From contig CALAGF010000036.1 in NCBI GenBank assembly GCA_937892345.1, positions 1-14,853 on the forward strand: 14,853 nucleotides of DNA, read 5' to 3'. How positions within the stretch are numbered: the first letter of the stretch is position 1; the number at the start of each line of letters is the position of its first letter. The notes under the pieces are model-generated. The model was not told the origin of the DNA, did no database searches, and worked only from the letters and a program-made list of their open reading frames with translations. This document shows, in pieces, positions 1 through 6,970 of the stretch. This DNA comes from an uncultured Rhodocyclaceae bacterium (GTDB lineage Bacteria; Pseudomonadota; Gammaproteobacteria; Burkholderiales; Rhodocyclaceae). The position numbers and the translations under genes are program-made.

Positions 1-27
1 CGCAATCCATTAAAAGCACCAAAGCCA

Positions 28-54
28 TTAGCACTCGGGTCGCACGAGTGCTAA
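28..54. promoter_or_regulatory. CIRCE operator (HrcA binding site) upstream of rpoH
   Basis: The sequence is TTAGCACTC-N9-GAGTGCTAA, identical in both nine-base arms and in spacer length to the consensus CIRCE element bound by the repressor HrcA. The inverted repeat extends one further pair inward (G37/C45). It ends 44 bases before the rpoH ATG and overlaps where the -35 region of the candidate promoter would lie. HrcA bound here should block initiation, so rpoH would be derepressed on heat stress when GroE is titrated. The site is seen directly. Repression of rpoH is inferred, and hrcA itself is not in this window. Confidence 0.93.
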
Positions 55-59
55 ACGAG

Positions 60-68
60 TGCTAGAAT
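60..68 (+). promoter_or_regulatory. Candidate extended -10 promoter of rpoH
   Basis: TGCTAGAAT is an extended -10 (TGn) followed by TAGAAT, one base from TATAAT. No good TTGACA-like -35 lies 16-18 bases upstream, as is usual for extended -10 promoters. The CIRCE operator occupies that upstream region. Transcription would start near position 75, leaving a very short leader before the ribosome binding site. No convincing sigma-32 promoter is visible in the 95 bases available. The call rests on motif match only. Confidence 0.5.
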
Positions 69-83
69 GTACATATCAGTTGA

Positions 84-89
84 AGGAGG
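84..89 (+). promoter_or_regulatory. Ribosome binding site of rpoH
   Basis: AGGAGG is a full Shine-Dalgarno core. It lies 9 bases before the ATG at 99 and 6 bases before an in-frame GTG at 96, so it does not by itself separate the two adjacent start codons. ATG is preferred as the stronger codon. Confidence 0.75.
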
Positions 90-98
90 ATTCCAGTG

Positions 99-956
99 AT
101 GCCACAAGCCCTGACACTTCCCGTTCTCTCGTCCGTCGGCAGCATCGACGCCTATATACAGGCGGCGAATCGTTACCCCTTGCTGTCCGAGGCCGAGGAA
201 ATCCAACTGGCCGAACGCTTTCACAACGAGGGTGATCTTGAAGCTGCACGGCAGTTGGTGCTTTCGCACATGCGCCTGGTTATTTCGATTGCCCGGGGTT
301 ATCTGGGTTACGGGCTGCCACATGCTGACCTGATCCAGGAAGGCAACATCGGCCTGATGAAGGCCGTCAAGCGTTTCGACCCGACGCGTGGCGTGCGGCT
401 CGTTTCCTTTGCCATGCACTGGATCAAGGCAGAAATTCACGAATACATCCTGAAAAACTGGCGCCTGGTTAAGCTCGCAACAACCAAGGCCCAACGCAAA
501 CTCTTTTTCAATTTGCGCAGCCTGAAGGCTGAATACGAAGGCGTTGATACGCTTTCCGGCACCCAAGCAGCAGAAGTCGCCCAGCGCCTCGGGGTCAAGC
601 AGGAAGAAGTGGTTGAGATGGAAACCCGGATGACAGGCCGGGATATGGCACTGGAGGGAAACCCCGACGATGGTGATGATGCATTTGCCCCCATCGACTA
701 TCTCGCCGACAGCCGCTACGAACCAACTCGCATGATCGAATGCAAGGCCGAGGCCTATTTGCAGCAGGACAGACTTCAATCTGCGCTGGCATTTCTCGAC
801 GAACGCAGCCGGCGGATTGTCGAAGCTCGCTGGCTACATGACGGTGAAGGCGCCACCCTGCACGAACTTGCCGACGAATTCGGCGTTTCTGCCGAGCGCA
901 TTCGTCAGATCGAGGTCAAGGCACTTCAGAAAATGCGCGGCCTGCTCGCGGACTGA
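99..956 (+). CDS. rpoH: RNA polymerase heat-shock sigma factor RpoH (sigma-32)
   Basis: This alternative sigma factor directs RNA polymerase to heat-shock promoters (chaperones, proteases) in the cytoplasm. The 285 residues match the 284 of E. coli sigma-32. Region 2 is clear (DLIQEGNIGLMKAV, then RFDPTRG and a SFAMHWIKAEI segment). The RpoH box, QRKLFFNLR, diagnostic for this sigma subfamily and linked to core and chaperone/FtsH control, starts at residue 132. The C-terminal region 4.2 helix-turn-helix (LHELADEFGVSAERIRQIE) ends the protein. The ATG at 99 is chosen over the GTG at 96; both share one strong Shine-Dalgarno. The gene stands alone on its strand, preceded by a CIRCE operator and followed by a bidirectional terminator, so its transcription is probably under HrcA control in addition to the usual protein-level control. 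Confidence 0.97.
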   Translation: MPQALTLPVLSSVGSIDAYIQAANRYPLLSEAEEIQLAERFHNEGDLEAARQLVLSHMRLVISIARGYLGYGLPHADLIQEGNIGLMKAVKRFDPTRGVRLVSFAMHWIKAEIHEYILKNWRLVKLATTKAQRKLFFNLRSLKAEYEGVDTLSGTQAAEVAQRLGVKQEEVVEMETRMTGRDMALEGNPDDGDDAFAPIDYLADSRYEPTRMIECKAEAYLQQDRLQSALAFLDERSRRIVEARWLHDGEGATLHELADEFGVSAERIRQIEVKALQKMRGLLAD

Positions 957-977
957 GCTTACGCATCAGACAAAGCC

Positions 978-1005
978 AAAAAACCGGGTCATCCCCGGTT
1001 TTTTT
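978..1005. terminator. Bidirectional rho-independent terminator between rpoH and the TatD-family gene
   Basis: The stem AAACCGGG (981-988) pairs with CCCGGTTT (994-1001) around a TCATC loop. It is flanked by an A run on the left and a T run (to 1005) on the right, so it reads as a stem plus U tract on both strands. It lies 21 bases after the rpoH stop and a few bases after the stop of the convergent hydrolase gene. It should therefore end both transcripts. Confidence 0.9.
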
Positions 1006-1010
1006 ATCGC

Positions 1011-1772
1011 TTACTCCAGCGCAGGCAACACACGATGTGCATTGGCACGGGTCTGCGCCACCAGATCGAGCAGCGGTACGCCGCGTAGTTCAGCAACCAC
1101 GGCCGCTATCCGCGGCAATTCAACCGGAGAATTCCTCGCGCCATGCAGCCAAGCCGGGGAGATGTCCGGCGCATCCGTCTCCAGGACGATGGCCGTTGCC
1201 GGCAAAGTCGCCACCAGTTGCCGAATCCGCAACGAGCCCTCGAAGGTCGCAGCACCACCAAACCCGAGGCAAAAGCCGCGCTCGATAAACATCGCCGCCT
1301 GCTGTGGACTGCCGTTGAAGGCATGTGCAACTCCGCCACGTACCGGGTATCGGCGCAAATATTTCAGCACCTCATCGACCGCGCGTCGGACATGCAGAAT
1401 GACCGGCAAGTCAAACAGTCGAGCCAACTTGAGTTGCTCGACAAAAAACTCAGCCTGGCGCGCAAGATCAAGGCCCGGCACATAGAAATCGAGCCCGATC
1501 TCACCCACGGCAACGGGAGCCTCATCTCGCAGGTAGTCACGCACAATCACCAAATCCTCGAAGCGAGATTTCTGCACATAGAGCGGGTGAATACCATAGG
1601 CCGCACGGCAACCCGAGTAACGTGCCACGATGCTTTTTTGCCCCGGAAAGGCGTTGACCGCAACACCGGGAACAACGATCGTTCGCACTCCTTGCGCTAC
1701 TGCTGCCGCATGCACACTAGAGCGATCTTCGTCGAACTCTGAGGCATCCAGATGGCAATGGGTATCGATCAT
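1011..1772 (-). CDS. TatD-family metal-dependent hydrolase (YjjV-like)
   Basis: This is a 253-residue TIM-barrel metallohydrolase of the TatD family, most like the YjjV branch. All expected metal ligands are present: H5 and H7 in DTHCHLD, E91 in VAVGEIGLDF, H127 in PVILHVRR, H150 in VAHAFNGS and D200 in LETDAPD. Known members include metal-dependent DNases (TatD, YcfH and YjjV types) and the cyanobacterial D-aminoacyl-tRNA deacylase DTD3, so the substrate cannot be fixed from sequence. The ATG overlaps the dadA stop by 4 nt (ATGA), so translation is probably coupled. It is the last gene of the yicC-gmk-rpoZ-spoT-dadA run and ends just before a terminator. The neighbouring dadA makes a D-amino-acid-related role worth considering, but that is inference. 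Confidence 0.9.
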   Translation of the reverse strand: MIDTHCHLDASEFDEDRSSVHAAAVAQGVRTIVVPGVAVNAFPGQKSIVARYSGCRAAYGIHPLYVQKSRFEDLVIVRDYLRDEAPVAVGEIGLDFYVPGLDLARQAEFFVEQLKLARLFDLPVILHVRRAVDEVLKYLRRYPVRGGVAHAFNGSPQQAAMFIERGFCLGFGGAATFEGSLRIRQLVATLPATAIVLETDAPDISPAWLHGARNSPVELPRIAAVVAELRGVPLLDLVAQTRANAHRVLPALE

Positions 1773-3022
1773 TCGGACAAGAACGAAAACTCCGGCTCCG
1801 GCCGTTTTCCGGAGATCAGATCAACCAGCGCAGCAGCCGAGCCGCAAGCCATCGTCCAGCCGAGCGTGCCATGACCCGTATTGAGCCAGAGATTGGGATA
1901 GCCCATACGCCCGATCAAAGGGAGGTTGGATGGTGTAGCCGGCCGCAAACCACACCAGAAAACAGGCTCCCCACGACAGGCCAAGCCCGGAAAAAGCTGC
2001 CGCGTCCGGGCAATCAGCGACTGACAGCGCAACGGGTTAAGTGACAGGTCGTAGCCATAGAATTCAGCAGTCCCCGCGATGCGCAAGCGGTCACCAAGAC
2101 GGGAAAAAACCAGCTTGTGCGCATCGTCAGTCAGGCTCACTTCTGGCGCCTGCGCCCCCGACTCAAGCGCCAATGTTGCCGAGTAGCCCTTGGCGGGATA
2201 TACCGGTATCCGTAGCCCCAAGGGCCGCAACAACAAGGGGGAATAACTGCCAAGCGCGAGCACATAGGCGTCGGCAGTCAACAACTCGTTTCCTTCCGGC
2301 CCACTGACCAGCACACCTGCAACGCGCCCGCCTCCCGTGCCAATACGGTCAACCTGCAGCCCATAGCGAAAATCAACGCCTTTGGCCTCCGCTTTTGCTG
2401 CAAGCAAGCGGGTGAATAAATGCGCATTGCCGGATTCGTCCGAGGGCGTGTAATCGCCACCCGCCAAAAGATGCCGTGCCCCGCTCAGCGCCGGTTCGAT
2501 TTCAATGCAACGATCAACGTCGACCGGTGCACGATCAAGCCCGAACTGTTGCATGAGCTCAGCCGCATCGACTGCAAGCGACATCTCTCGAGGATCGGTA
2601 TAAATATGCAGAATACCAGCCGTGCGCTGTTCATATTCCAGCCCTTCGGAAGCACGCAGCGCCTGCAGGCAGGATCGACTATAAAGCGCGAGCGATACGA
2701 TTCCGGCGATATTTCGCCCGGTTCTACCAGGCAAACATTCCCTTAGAAAACGCAAACCCCAGAGCCACTGAGCAGGATCGGCTCGCCAGCGCCAAAGCAG
2801 CGGGGCATCCTCGCGGCCCAGCCATTTTGCCAATCGCGAAAAGACATGCGGATTGGCCCAGGGTTCGGCATGCGACACCGAAATCTGCCCGCCATTGGCG
2901 AAGCTGGTCTCCATCCCCGCCGCTTGCTGCCGGTCCACCACGGTGACGTCGTGCCCAGCCTGTGCCAGATACCAGGCACTCGTCGTACCGACGACTCCCG
3001 CCCCCAGCACCAGGACTTTCAA
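1769..3022 (-). CDS. dadA: D-amino acid dehydrogenase, FAD-dependent (DadA)
   Basis: DadA oxidatively deaminates D-amino acids, notably D-alanine, to 2-oxo acids and feeds electrons to the respiratory chain at the inner membrane. The 417-residue protein begins with a textbook FAD-binding Rossmann motif (VLVLGAGVVGTTSAWYLA, residues 3-20), followed by the family segment SFANGGQISVSHAEPW and the C-terminal NTGHGTLGWTMACGS flavin-contact region. Length fits E. coli DadA (about 430 residues). The start is a TTG: the reading frame is closed by a TGA 17 codon-frame bases upstream, the Shine-Dalgarno GGGGAGG lies 6 bases before it, and it overlaps the spoT stop by 4 nt (TTGA). It is coupled downstream to the TatD-family gene. 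Catabolic dadA is often next to the racemase dadX. Its place behind spoT is less expected. Confidence 0.92.
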   Translation of the reverse strand: MKVLVLGAGVVGTTSAWYLAQAGHDVTVVDRQQAAGMETSFANGGQISVSHAEPWANPHVFSRLAKWLGREDAPLLWRWRADPAQWLWGLRFLRECLPGRTGRNIAGIVSLALYSRSCLQALRASEGLEYEQRTAGILHIYTDPREMSLAVDAAELMQQFGLDRAPVDVDRCIEIEPALSGARHLLAGGDYTPSDESGNAHLFTRLLAAKAEAKGVDFRYGLQVDRIGTGGGRVAGVLVSGPEGNELLTADAYVLALGSYSPLLLRPLGLRIPVYPAKGYSATLALESGAQAPEVSLTDDAHKLVFSRLGDRLRIAGTAEFYGYDLSLNPLRCQSLIARTRQLFPGLACRGEPVFWCGLRPATPSNLPLIGRMGYPNLWLNTGHGTLGWTMACGSAAALVDLISGKRPEPEFSFLSE

Positions 3023-5169
3023 GCGTCGCCTCCCCTTTCACGGATAATCCGGGTCACTTCGGGAATGTGGCGCATGCCGCGCATGACCGAGGCGAGGTGG
3101 GTACGATGAGCCACCTGGATCGTAAAGCGCAGCAAGGTAAACAGGCGTTCCGGATCAGCATCCATCGCCACATGCTCGATATTCGATCCGGCCTCAGAAA
3201 TGGCCGAAGCCACCTGAGCCAGCACGCCGCGTGTATTTTTGACCTCAACGCGAATCCGGATCTCGAACAACTTGCCTTCCTCCGGCTCCCATTCGACGTC
3301 GATCCACTTCTGCGGCTCGTTGGAACGGGATTTGCGGATCGCCTGGCAATCATGAGTGTGGATCACCATACCCGAGCCCTTGCGAATCGAACCGATAATC
3401 GGATCACCAGGGATCGGCTGGCAGCAATGCGCCAGTTGGATGGCCATCCCCTCGTTGCCATGAATGGCCAGGGTCATGCTGCTTGGCGTATCAGACGAGA
3501 CATCCTCACGCGCAAGCAAGCGCCTGGCAACCACGGACGGCAAACGCTTGCCCAGACCGATATCGGTGTACACATCCTCGAGAGTATGTTGCCCATTGGC
3601 CTTGACCAGGGAGGTCCACGCCTCCGCCGGGATTGAAATGGGTACCACGCCGAGGGAGAGCAACTCCTGACGAAGCAAGCGCTCCCCCAGTCGCGCCGAC
3701 TCTTCGTTCTGCATGGTGCGCAGGAAGTGACGAATCTTGCTGCGCGCCCGCCCTGTCTTGACATAGGTGAGCCACACCGGATTGGGCACAACCTTTTGCG
3801 AGGTCACGATTTCAACCAGATCGCCATTGCGCAACTCGGTACGCAGCGGCACCAACTCGTGGTTGATACGCGCAGCAGAGCAGTGATTGCCTACGTCGGT
3901 ATGCACCGCATAGGCAAAGTCGACCGCAGTCGCGCCATGCGGCATGGCCATGATCTTGCCTTTGGGCGTGAAGACATAAACCTCGTCCGGGAAGAGATCG
4001 ATCTTCACGTTTTCGAAAAATTCGGCTGAATCGCTGGTTTGCATTTCGAGCAGCGACTGAAGCCATTTGTGCGTCTTGATCTGCAAATCCGCGCTGGACT
4101 CGTCCATGTCCTTATAAAGCCAGTGGGCAGCAACGCCCTCCTGGGCAACATTGTGCATTTCCCGGGTACGAATCTGGACTTCCACCGGCGTACCGTAGGG
4201 GCCAATCAAGGTCGTGTGCAGCGACTGGTAGCCATTTGCCTTGGGAATCGCCACATAATCCTTGAACTTGCCAGGAACGGGCTTGTAAAGACTGTGCAAT
4301 GCGCCCAAGGCCAGATAACAGGTTGGCACGTTGTCTACCACCACCCTGAAACCGTAAATATCCAGCACCTGAGAAAACGAGAGCTGCTTGTCCTTCATCT
4401 TGCGGAAGATGGAATACAAGCTTTTCTCGCGTCCGAACACCTCGGCCTTCAGACCGGCATGCGCCAGTTTGTCGCGAATACCGGACTGGATTCTGTCCAG
4501 CAACTCTTCACGATTTCCGCGGGCAGCACGCAACGCCTTGGACAGCACCTGGGCGCGATGCGGATAGATCAACCGGAAAGAGGTGTCCTGCAACTCGCGA
4601 TACAGTTTGTTCAAACCTAGCCGCAGGGCTATTGGCGCGTAAATTTCGAGCGTTTCACGCGCGATCCGGGCGCGCTTGTCGGCCCGCATTGCCGACATGG
4701 TCTGGATATTGTGCTGACGATCCGCCAACTTGATGAGCACGACGCGCAAATCGCGCGCCATCGCCATCAGCATCTTGCGGAAATTTTCAGCCTGCGCTTC
4801 CTGATAGGAAGCAAACTCCATCTTGTCGAGCTTGGACAAACCATCGACCAGCTCGGCAACTTCCTTGCCAAATTTCTCTGCAAGTTCGTGCTTGCTCGTA
4901 CCGGTATCTTCCAGCACGTCGTGCAACAGCGCAGCACAGATTGCGTCTGCGTCCATTCGCCACTCGACCACGGCACCGGCTACAGCGAGCGGATGCGTGA
5001 TATAGGGTTCGCCCGACATCCGGCGCTGATGTGCGTGCGCCTTGGCAGCGTAGGCATACGCCGCCTTGATACGGTCTACGTCAGCAGGAAGGAGATAATC
5101 AAGACTATCGAGGAAGACCCGATAGGCGGGCTCCTCGTAATTGGGCGGGAGGGACGGTTTGGAATCCAT
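3019..5169 (-). CDS. spoT: Bifunctional (p)ppGpp synthetase/hydrolase, RelA/SpoT family
   Basis: This enzyme makes and degrades the alarmone (p)ppGpp for the stringent response. The 716-residue protein has the full long-RSH layout. The HD hydrolase domain has H59, the HD pair at 83-84 and ED at 87-88. The synthetase domain covers about 245-355 (GREKSLYSI, IPKANGYQSLHT, EVQIRT). A TGS domain covers about 389-455, a conserved zinc-finger-like region has HCCQPIPGD near 581-589, and the C-terminal ACT domain covers about 635-710. The basic KFKD at 301-304 fits the RXKD type of bifunctional enzymes, not the EXDD of RelA, and the HD residues are intact, so both activities are expected. It lies 22 bp after rpoZ in the classic gmk-rpoZ-spoT order. 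The stop overlaps the dadA TTG. The Shine-Dalgarno before the ATG is weak, suggesting dependence on upstream translation. Confidence 0.97.
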   Translation of the reverse strand: MDSKPSLPPNYEEPAYRVFLDSLDYLLPADVDRIKAAYAYAAKAHAHQRRMSGEPYITHPLAVAGAVVEWRMDADAICAALLHDVLEDTGTSKHELAEKFGKEVAELVDGLSKLDKMEFASYQEAQAENFRKMLMAMARDLRVVLIKLADRQHNIQTMSAMRADKRARIARETLEIYAPIALRLGLNKLYRELQDTSFRLIYPHRAQVLSKALRAARGNREELLDRIQSGIRDKLAHAGLKAEVFGREKSLYSIFRKMKDKQLSFSQVLDIYGFRVVVDNVPTCYLALGALHSLYKPVPGKFKDYVAIPKANGYQSLHTTLIGPYGTPVEVQIRTREMHNVAQEGVAAHWLYKDMDESSADLQIKTHKWLQSLLEMQTSDSAEFFENVKIDLFPDEVYVFTPKGKIMAMPHGATAVDFAYAVHTDVGNHCSAARINHELVPLRTELRNGDLVEIVTSQKVVPNPVWLTYVKTGRARSKIRHFLRTMQNEESARLGERLLRQELLSLGVVPISIPAEAWTSLVKANGQHTLEDVYTDIGLGKRLPSVVARRLLAREDVSSDTPSSMTLAIHGNEGMAIQLAHCCQPIPGDPIIGSIRKGSGMVIHTHDCQAIRKSRSNEPQKWIDVEWEPEEGKLFEIRIRVEVKNTRGVLAQVASAISEAGSNIEHVAMDADPERLFTLLRFTIQVAHRTHLASVMRGMRHIPEVTRIIRERGGDA
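3029..3035 (-). promoter_or_regulatory. Ribosome binding site that fixes the TTG start of dadA
   Basis: On the minus strand GGGGAGG lies 6 bases before the TTG at 3022. It sits inside the last codons of spoT. It supports use of a TTG start because no in-frame ATG exists between the upstream stop and the FAD-binding motif. Confidence 0.7.
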
Positions 5170-5191
5170 CAGCCACGACCGCCCGGCACAA

Positions 5192-5398
5192 TCAAGCCTG
5201 GCCGCGATTCAACACTTCCAGACCGAATTTGCCCAGCGCCATTTCGCGCAGCGCGACCACGGTCGGCTTGTCTTTGTCCACTTCAACCAGCGGCGTTGCG
5301 CCGTTCGCAATCTGCCGTGCGCGGTGCGCTGCAGCCAGCGTCATCTGGAAGCGGTTAGGAATCTTTTTCAGACAATCATCGACGGTGACACGAGCCAT
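5192..5398 (-). CDS. rpoZ: RNA polymerase omega subunit
   Basis: Omega assists assembly and stability of RNA polymerase by binding beta-prime. With the ATG at 5398 the protein is 68 residues and begins MARVTVDDCLKKIPNRF, the standard omega N-terminus. It continues with the conserved LAAAHRARQIANGA helix and VVALREMALGKFG. A longer in-frame reading from 5455 adds 19 unrelated residues and is rejected. GAGG lies 6 bases before the chosen ATG. It is short compared with the 91-residue E. coli protein but usual for betaproteobacteria. The N-terminal MARV is the part of omega that forms ppGpp site 1 with beta-prime in E. coli. It sits 17 bp after gmk and 22 bp before spoT. Confidence 0.96.
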   Translation of the reverse strand: MARVTVDDCLKKIPNRFQMTLAAAHRARQIANGATPLVEVDKDKPTVVALREMALGKFGLEVLNRGQA

Positions 5399-5415
5399 TT
5401 CAAACCTCAATTCAA

Positions 5416-6024
5416 TCAGTTCAGCTTGGAAAACAAGTCTGCATGGTGCAGACACTGCTTCTTCAATACCAGGCGGGAAGCACGAATAACTGCTCGCAAA
5501 TCTTCCAGCGCATGGTCTAGTTGGGCATTAATAATAACATAGTCAAATTCCCCAACATGCCGCATTTCCGCCTCTGCTGCGGCAAGCCGGCGCTCGATGA
5601 CATCCGCAGCGTCGGTACCGCGACCGACCAGACGCCGACGCAGTTCGTCCATCGAGGGCGGCAAGATGAAGATGCTGATCGCCTCGGGAAACAGTTTTTT
5701 GACCTGCTGCGCCCCCTGCCAGTCGATCTCCAGCAATACATCACGCCCCGCAGCCAATTGTTCCTCGATCCAGCGCTTGGAAGTGCCGTAGAAATTTCCA
5801 TGGACTTCAGCCCATTCGAGAAACTCATTGCGCGAAATCATGCCGCGAAAGGCGTCGACCGCAACAAAGTGATATTCGCGACCATGCTGTTCGCCCGGGC
5901 GTGGCGCCCGGGTTGTCGTCGAAATCGAAAGCTGAACTGCCGACTCGCGCTCAAGCAGCAAGCTGACCAAGGTGGTTTTTCCGGCCCCGGAAGGCGCCGC
6001 GACAACGTATAGATTTCCTGACAT
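5416..6024 (-). CDS. gmk: Guanylate kinase
   Basis: Gmk phosphorylates GMP to GDP using ATP, in the cytoplasm. From the ATG at 6024 the protein has 202 residues, close to the 207 of E. coli. The P-loop is APSGAGKTT at 10-18, followed by the GMP-binding STTTRAPRPGE region near 35-46 and the EIDWQGAQQV segment. The start at 6024 is preferred because GGAGG and AGGGG lie just upstream and the protein then begins MSGNLYVV, as usual for the family. An ATG at 6060 would add 12 residues and give a 4-nt overlap with the yicC stop, but it has only a weak ribosome site. The gene precedes rpoZ and spoT, linking guanine nucleotide supply to alarmone synthesis. Confidence 0.96.
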   Translation of the reverse strand: MSGNLYVVAAPSGAGKTTLVSLLLERESAVQLSISTTTRAPRPGEQHGREYHFVAVDAFRGMISRNEFLEWAEVHGNFYGTSKRWIEEQLAAGRDVLLEIDWQGAQQVKKLFPEAISIFILPPSMDELRRRLVGRGTDAADVIERRLAAAEAEMRHVGEFDYVIINAQLDHALEDLRAVIRASRLVLKKQCLHHADLFSKLN

Positions 6025-6029
6025 CTGCA

Positions 6030-6040
6030 CCCCTGCCTCC
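6030..6040 (-). promoter_or_regulatory. Ribosome binding site favouring the downstream gmk start
   Basis: On the minus strand this reads GGAGGCAGGGG, with GGAGG 11 bases and AGGGG about 5 bases before the ATG at 6024. The alternative ATG at 6060 has nothing comparable, so translation of gmk most likely begins at 6024. Confidence 0.55.
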
Positions 6041-6056
6041 ACGGCGTAATCCGTAT

Positions 6057-6923
6057 TCATTCCAGATTCTGGATTTGTTCGCGCATTTGCTCGATCAGCA
6101 ATTTCAGCTCCATGGCCGACTGTGACACTTCCGTGATGGCCGATTTGGAGGCGAGTGTATTCGCTTCACGATTCAGCTCCTGCATCAGAAAATCAAGCCG
6201 TTTGCCGGTAGCACCGCCAGCCTTGAGGACACGCTCGACTTCGTCCAGATGCGTTGTGAGGCGCGACAACTCTTCAGCCACATCGATTCGGGTTGCAAAT
6301 ACCGCAACCTCCTGCAAAACCCGATCATCGTTTGCGCCGCCCAGCGCCTCGGTAAGGCGCTGCCGGAGTTTCTCGGTAAACAGCGCCTGCGCCTCGGGAA
6401 TTCTGGGGGCGACATTATGCACAATGGTCCGCATCGCATTGACACGGTCAACAATCATGGCGCCCAGTTTTTCGCCTTCGCGGGCGCGGCTGGCGGTGAA
6501 CTCGCCCAAAACCTCTCTAGCCAGCGCGAGCACTTCGGGACCAAGCGCAGCAAAGTCGATACCTTGTTCGCCGAACATCCCCGGCCAACGCAGGACCTCG
6601 TTCACCGAAAGCGGGGCTGCGGCTGGCATTTCCGACTGCACCCGGGCATTCAGGCCGCGCAGTAGGTCAAGCAAGTCGACATTGACCTGCAGTTGTTCGG
6701 CGCGCGCAGCCGCTGCGTGGAACGACAGCCGGCACTCGACTTTTCCGCGGGACAGCTTCGCAGACAGCAACTCACGCAAAGGCATTTCCAATGCGCGCAA
6801 GTCATCGACAATGCGAAAGTGAAAATCCAGATAGCGGGAGTTAACGCTTTTTAGTTCCAATTGAAGTGTTCCACGCTCAATATCACGCGCTTTCACTGCA
6901 TATCCAGTCATGCTGCAAATCAT
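6057..6923 (-). CDS. yicC: YicC/YloC-family endoribonuclease
   Basis: This is a 288-residue member of the YicC family, conserved proteins recently described as endoribonucleases in E. coli (YicC) and B. subtilis (YloC). The N-terminal signature MICSMTGYA is followed by LELKSVNSRYLDF. The C-terminal DUF1732 part ends in the highly conserved RLDFLMQELNREANTLASKS block and a helical tail. The ATG at 6923 aligns with the MIRSMT start of E. coli YicC, although GGAG is rather distant (about 12 bases). It is the first gene of the minus-strand run and its stop touches the longer gmk reading frame (4-nt overlap). It is divergent from the kinase operon across only 78 bp. Confidence 0.93.
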   Translation of the reverse strand: MICSMTGYAVKARDIERGTLQLELKSVNSRYLDFHFRIVDDLRALEMPLRELLSAKLSRGKVECRLSFHAAAARAEQLQVNVDLLDLLRGLNARVQSEMPAAAPLSVNEVLRWPGMFGEQGIDFAALGPEVLALAREVLGEFTASRAREGEKLGAMIVDRVNAMRTIVHNVAPRIPEAQALFTEKLRQRLTEALGGANDDRVLQEVAVFATRIDVAEELSRLTTHLDEVERVLKAGGATGKRLDFLMQELNREANTLASKSAITEVSQSAMELKLLIEQMREQIQNLE

Positions 6924-6941
6924 TGCTCGCTCGTCTCCAGC

Positions 6942-6969
6942 TTTACAGGTCGGACAACACGCCCGACAA
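6942..6969 (-). promoter_or_regulatory. Candidate promoter of the yicC-gmk-rpoZ-spoT-dadA-tatD operon
   Basis: On the minus strand a TTGTCG (6969-6964) is followed after 16 bases by TGTAAA (6947-6942); each matches 4 of 6 consensus positions. It lies about 20 bases before the yicC ATG. Its -10 hexamer is the reverse complement of the -35 hexamer of the candidate kinase promoter. Motif match only. Confidence 0.3.
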
Positions 6970-6970
6970 T
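6942..6970 (+). promoter_or_regulatory. Candidate promoter of the kinase-phosphatase-rph-rdgB-hemW operon
   Basis: TTTACA (6942-6947, 5 of 6 matches) is followed after exactly 17 bases by GACAAT (6965-6970, 4 of 6). Transcription would start near 6977, which supports the ATG at 7002 as the kinase start and excludes the upstream ATG at 6969. Motif match only. Confidence 0.4.

Noticed and set aside
51..779. A 242-codon open frame on the minus strand opposite rpoH
   Set aside because: Antisense shadow of a well-supported gene; it has no recognisable motif and would run through the rpoH promoter and CIRCE site.
4039..4620. Long plus-strand open frames opposite spoT (this one and others at 3727-4029 and 4711-5358)
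   Set aside because: All lie inside the spoT coding region, whose protein domains are continuous; the antisense frames show no family resemblance.
5399..5455. Extended N-terminus for omega (19 extra residues)
   Set aside because: The extension overlaps the end of gmk, and the standard omega N-terminus with its own ribosome site begins at 5398.
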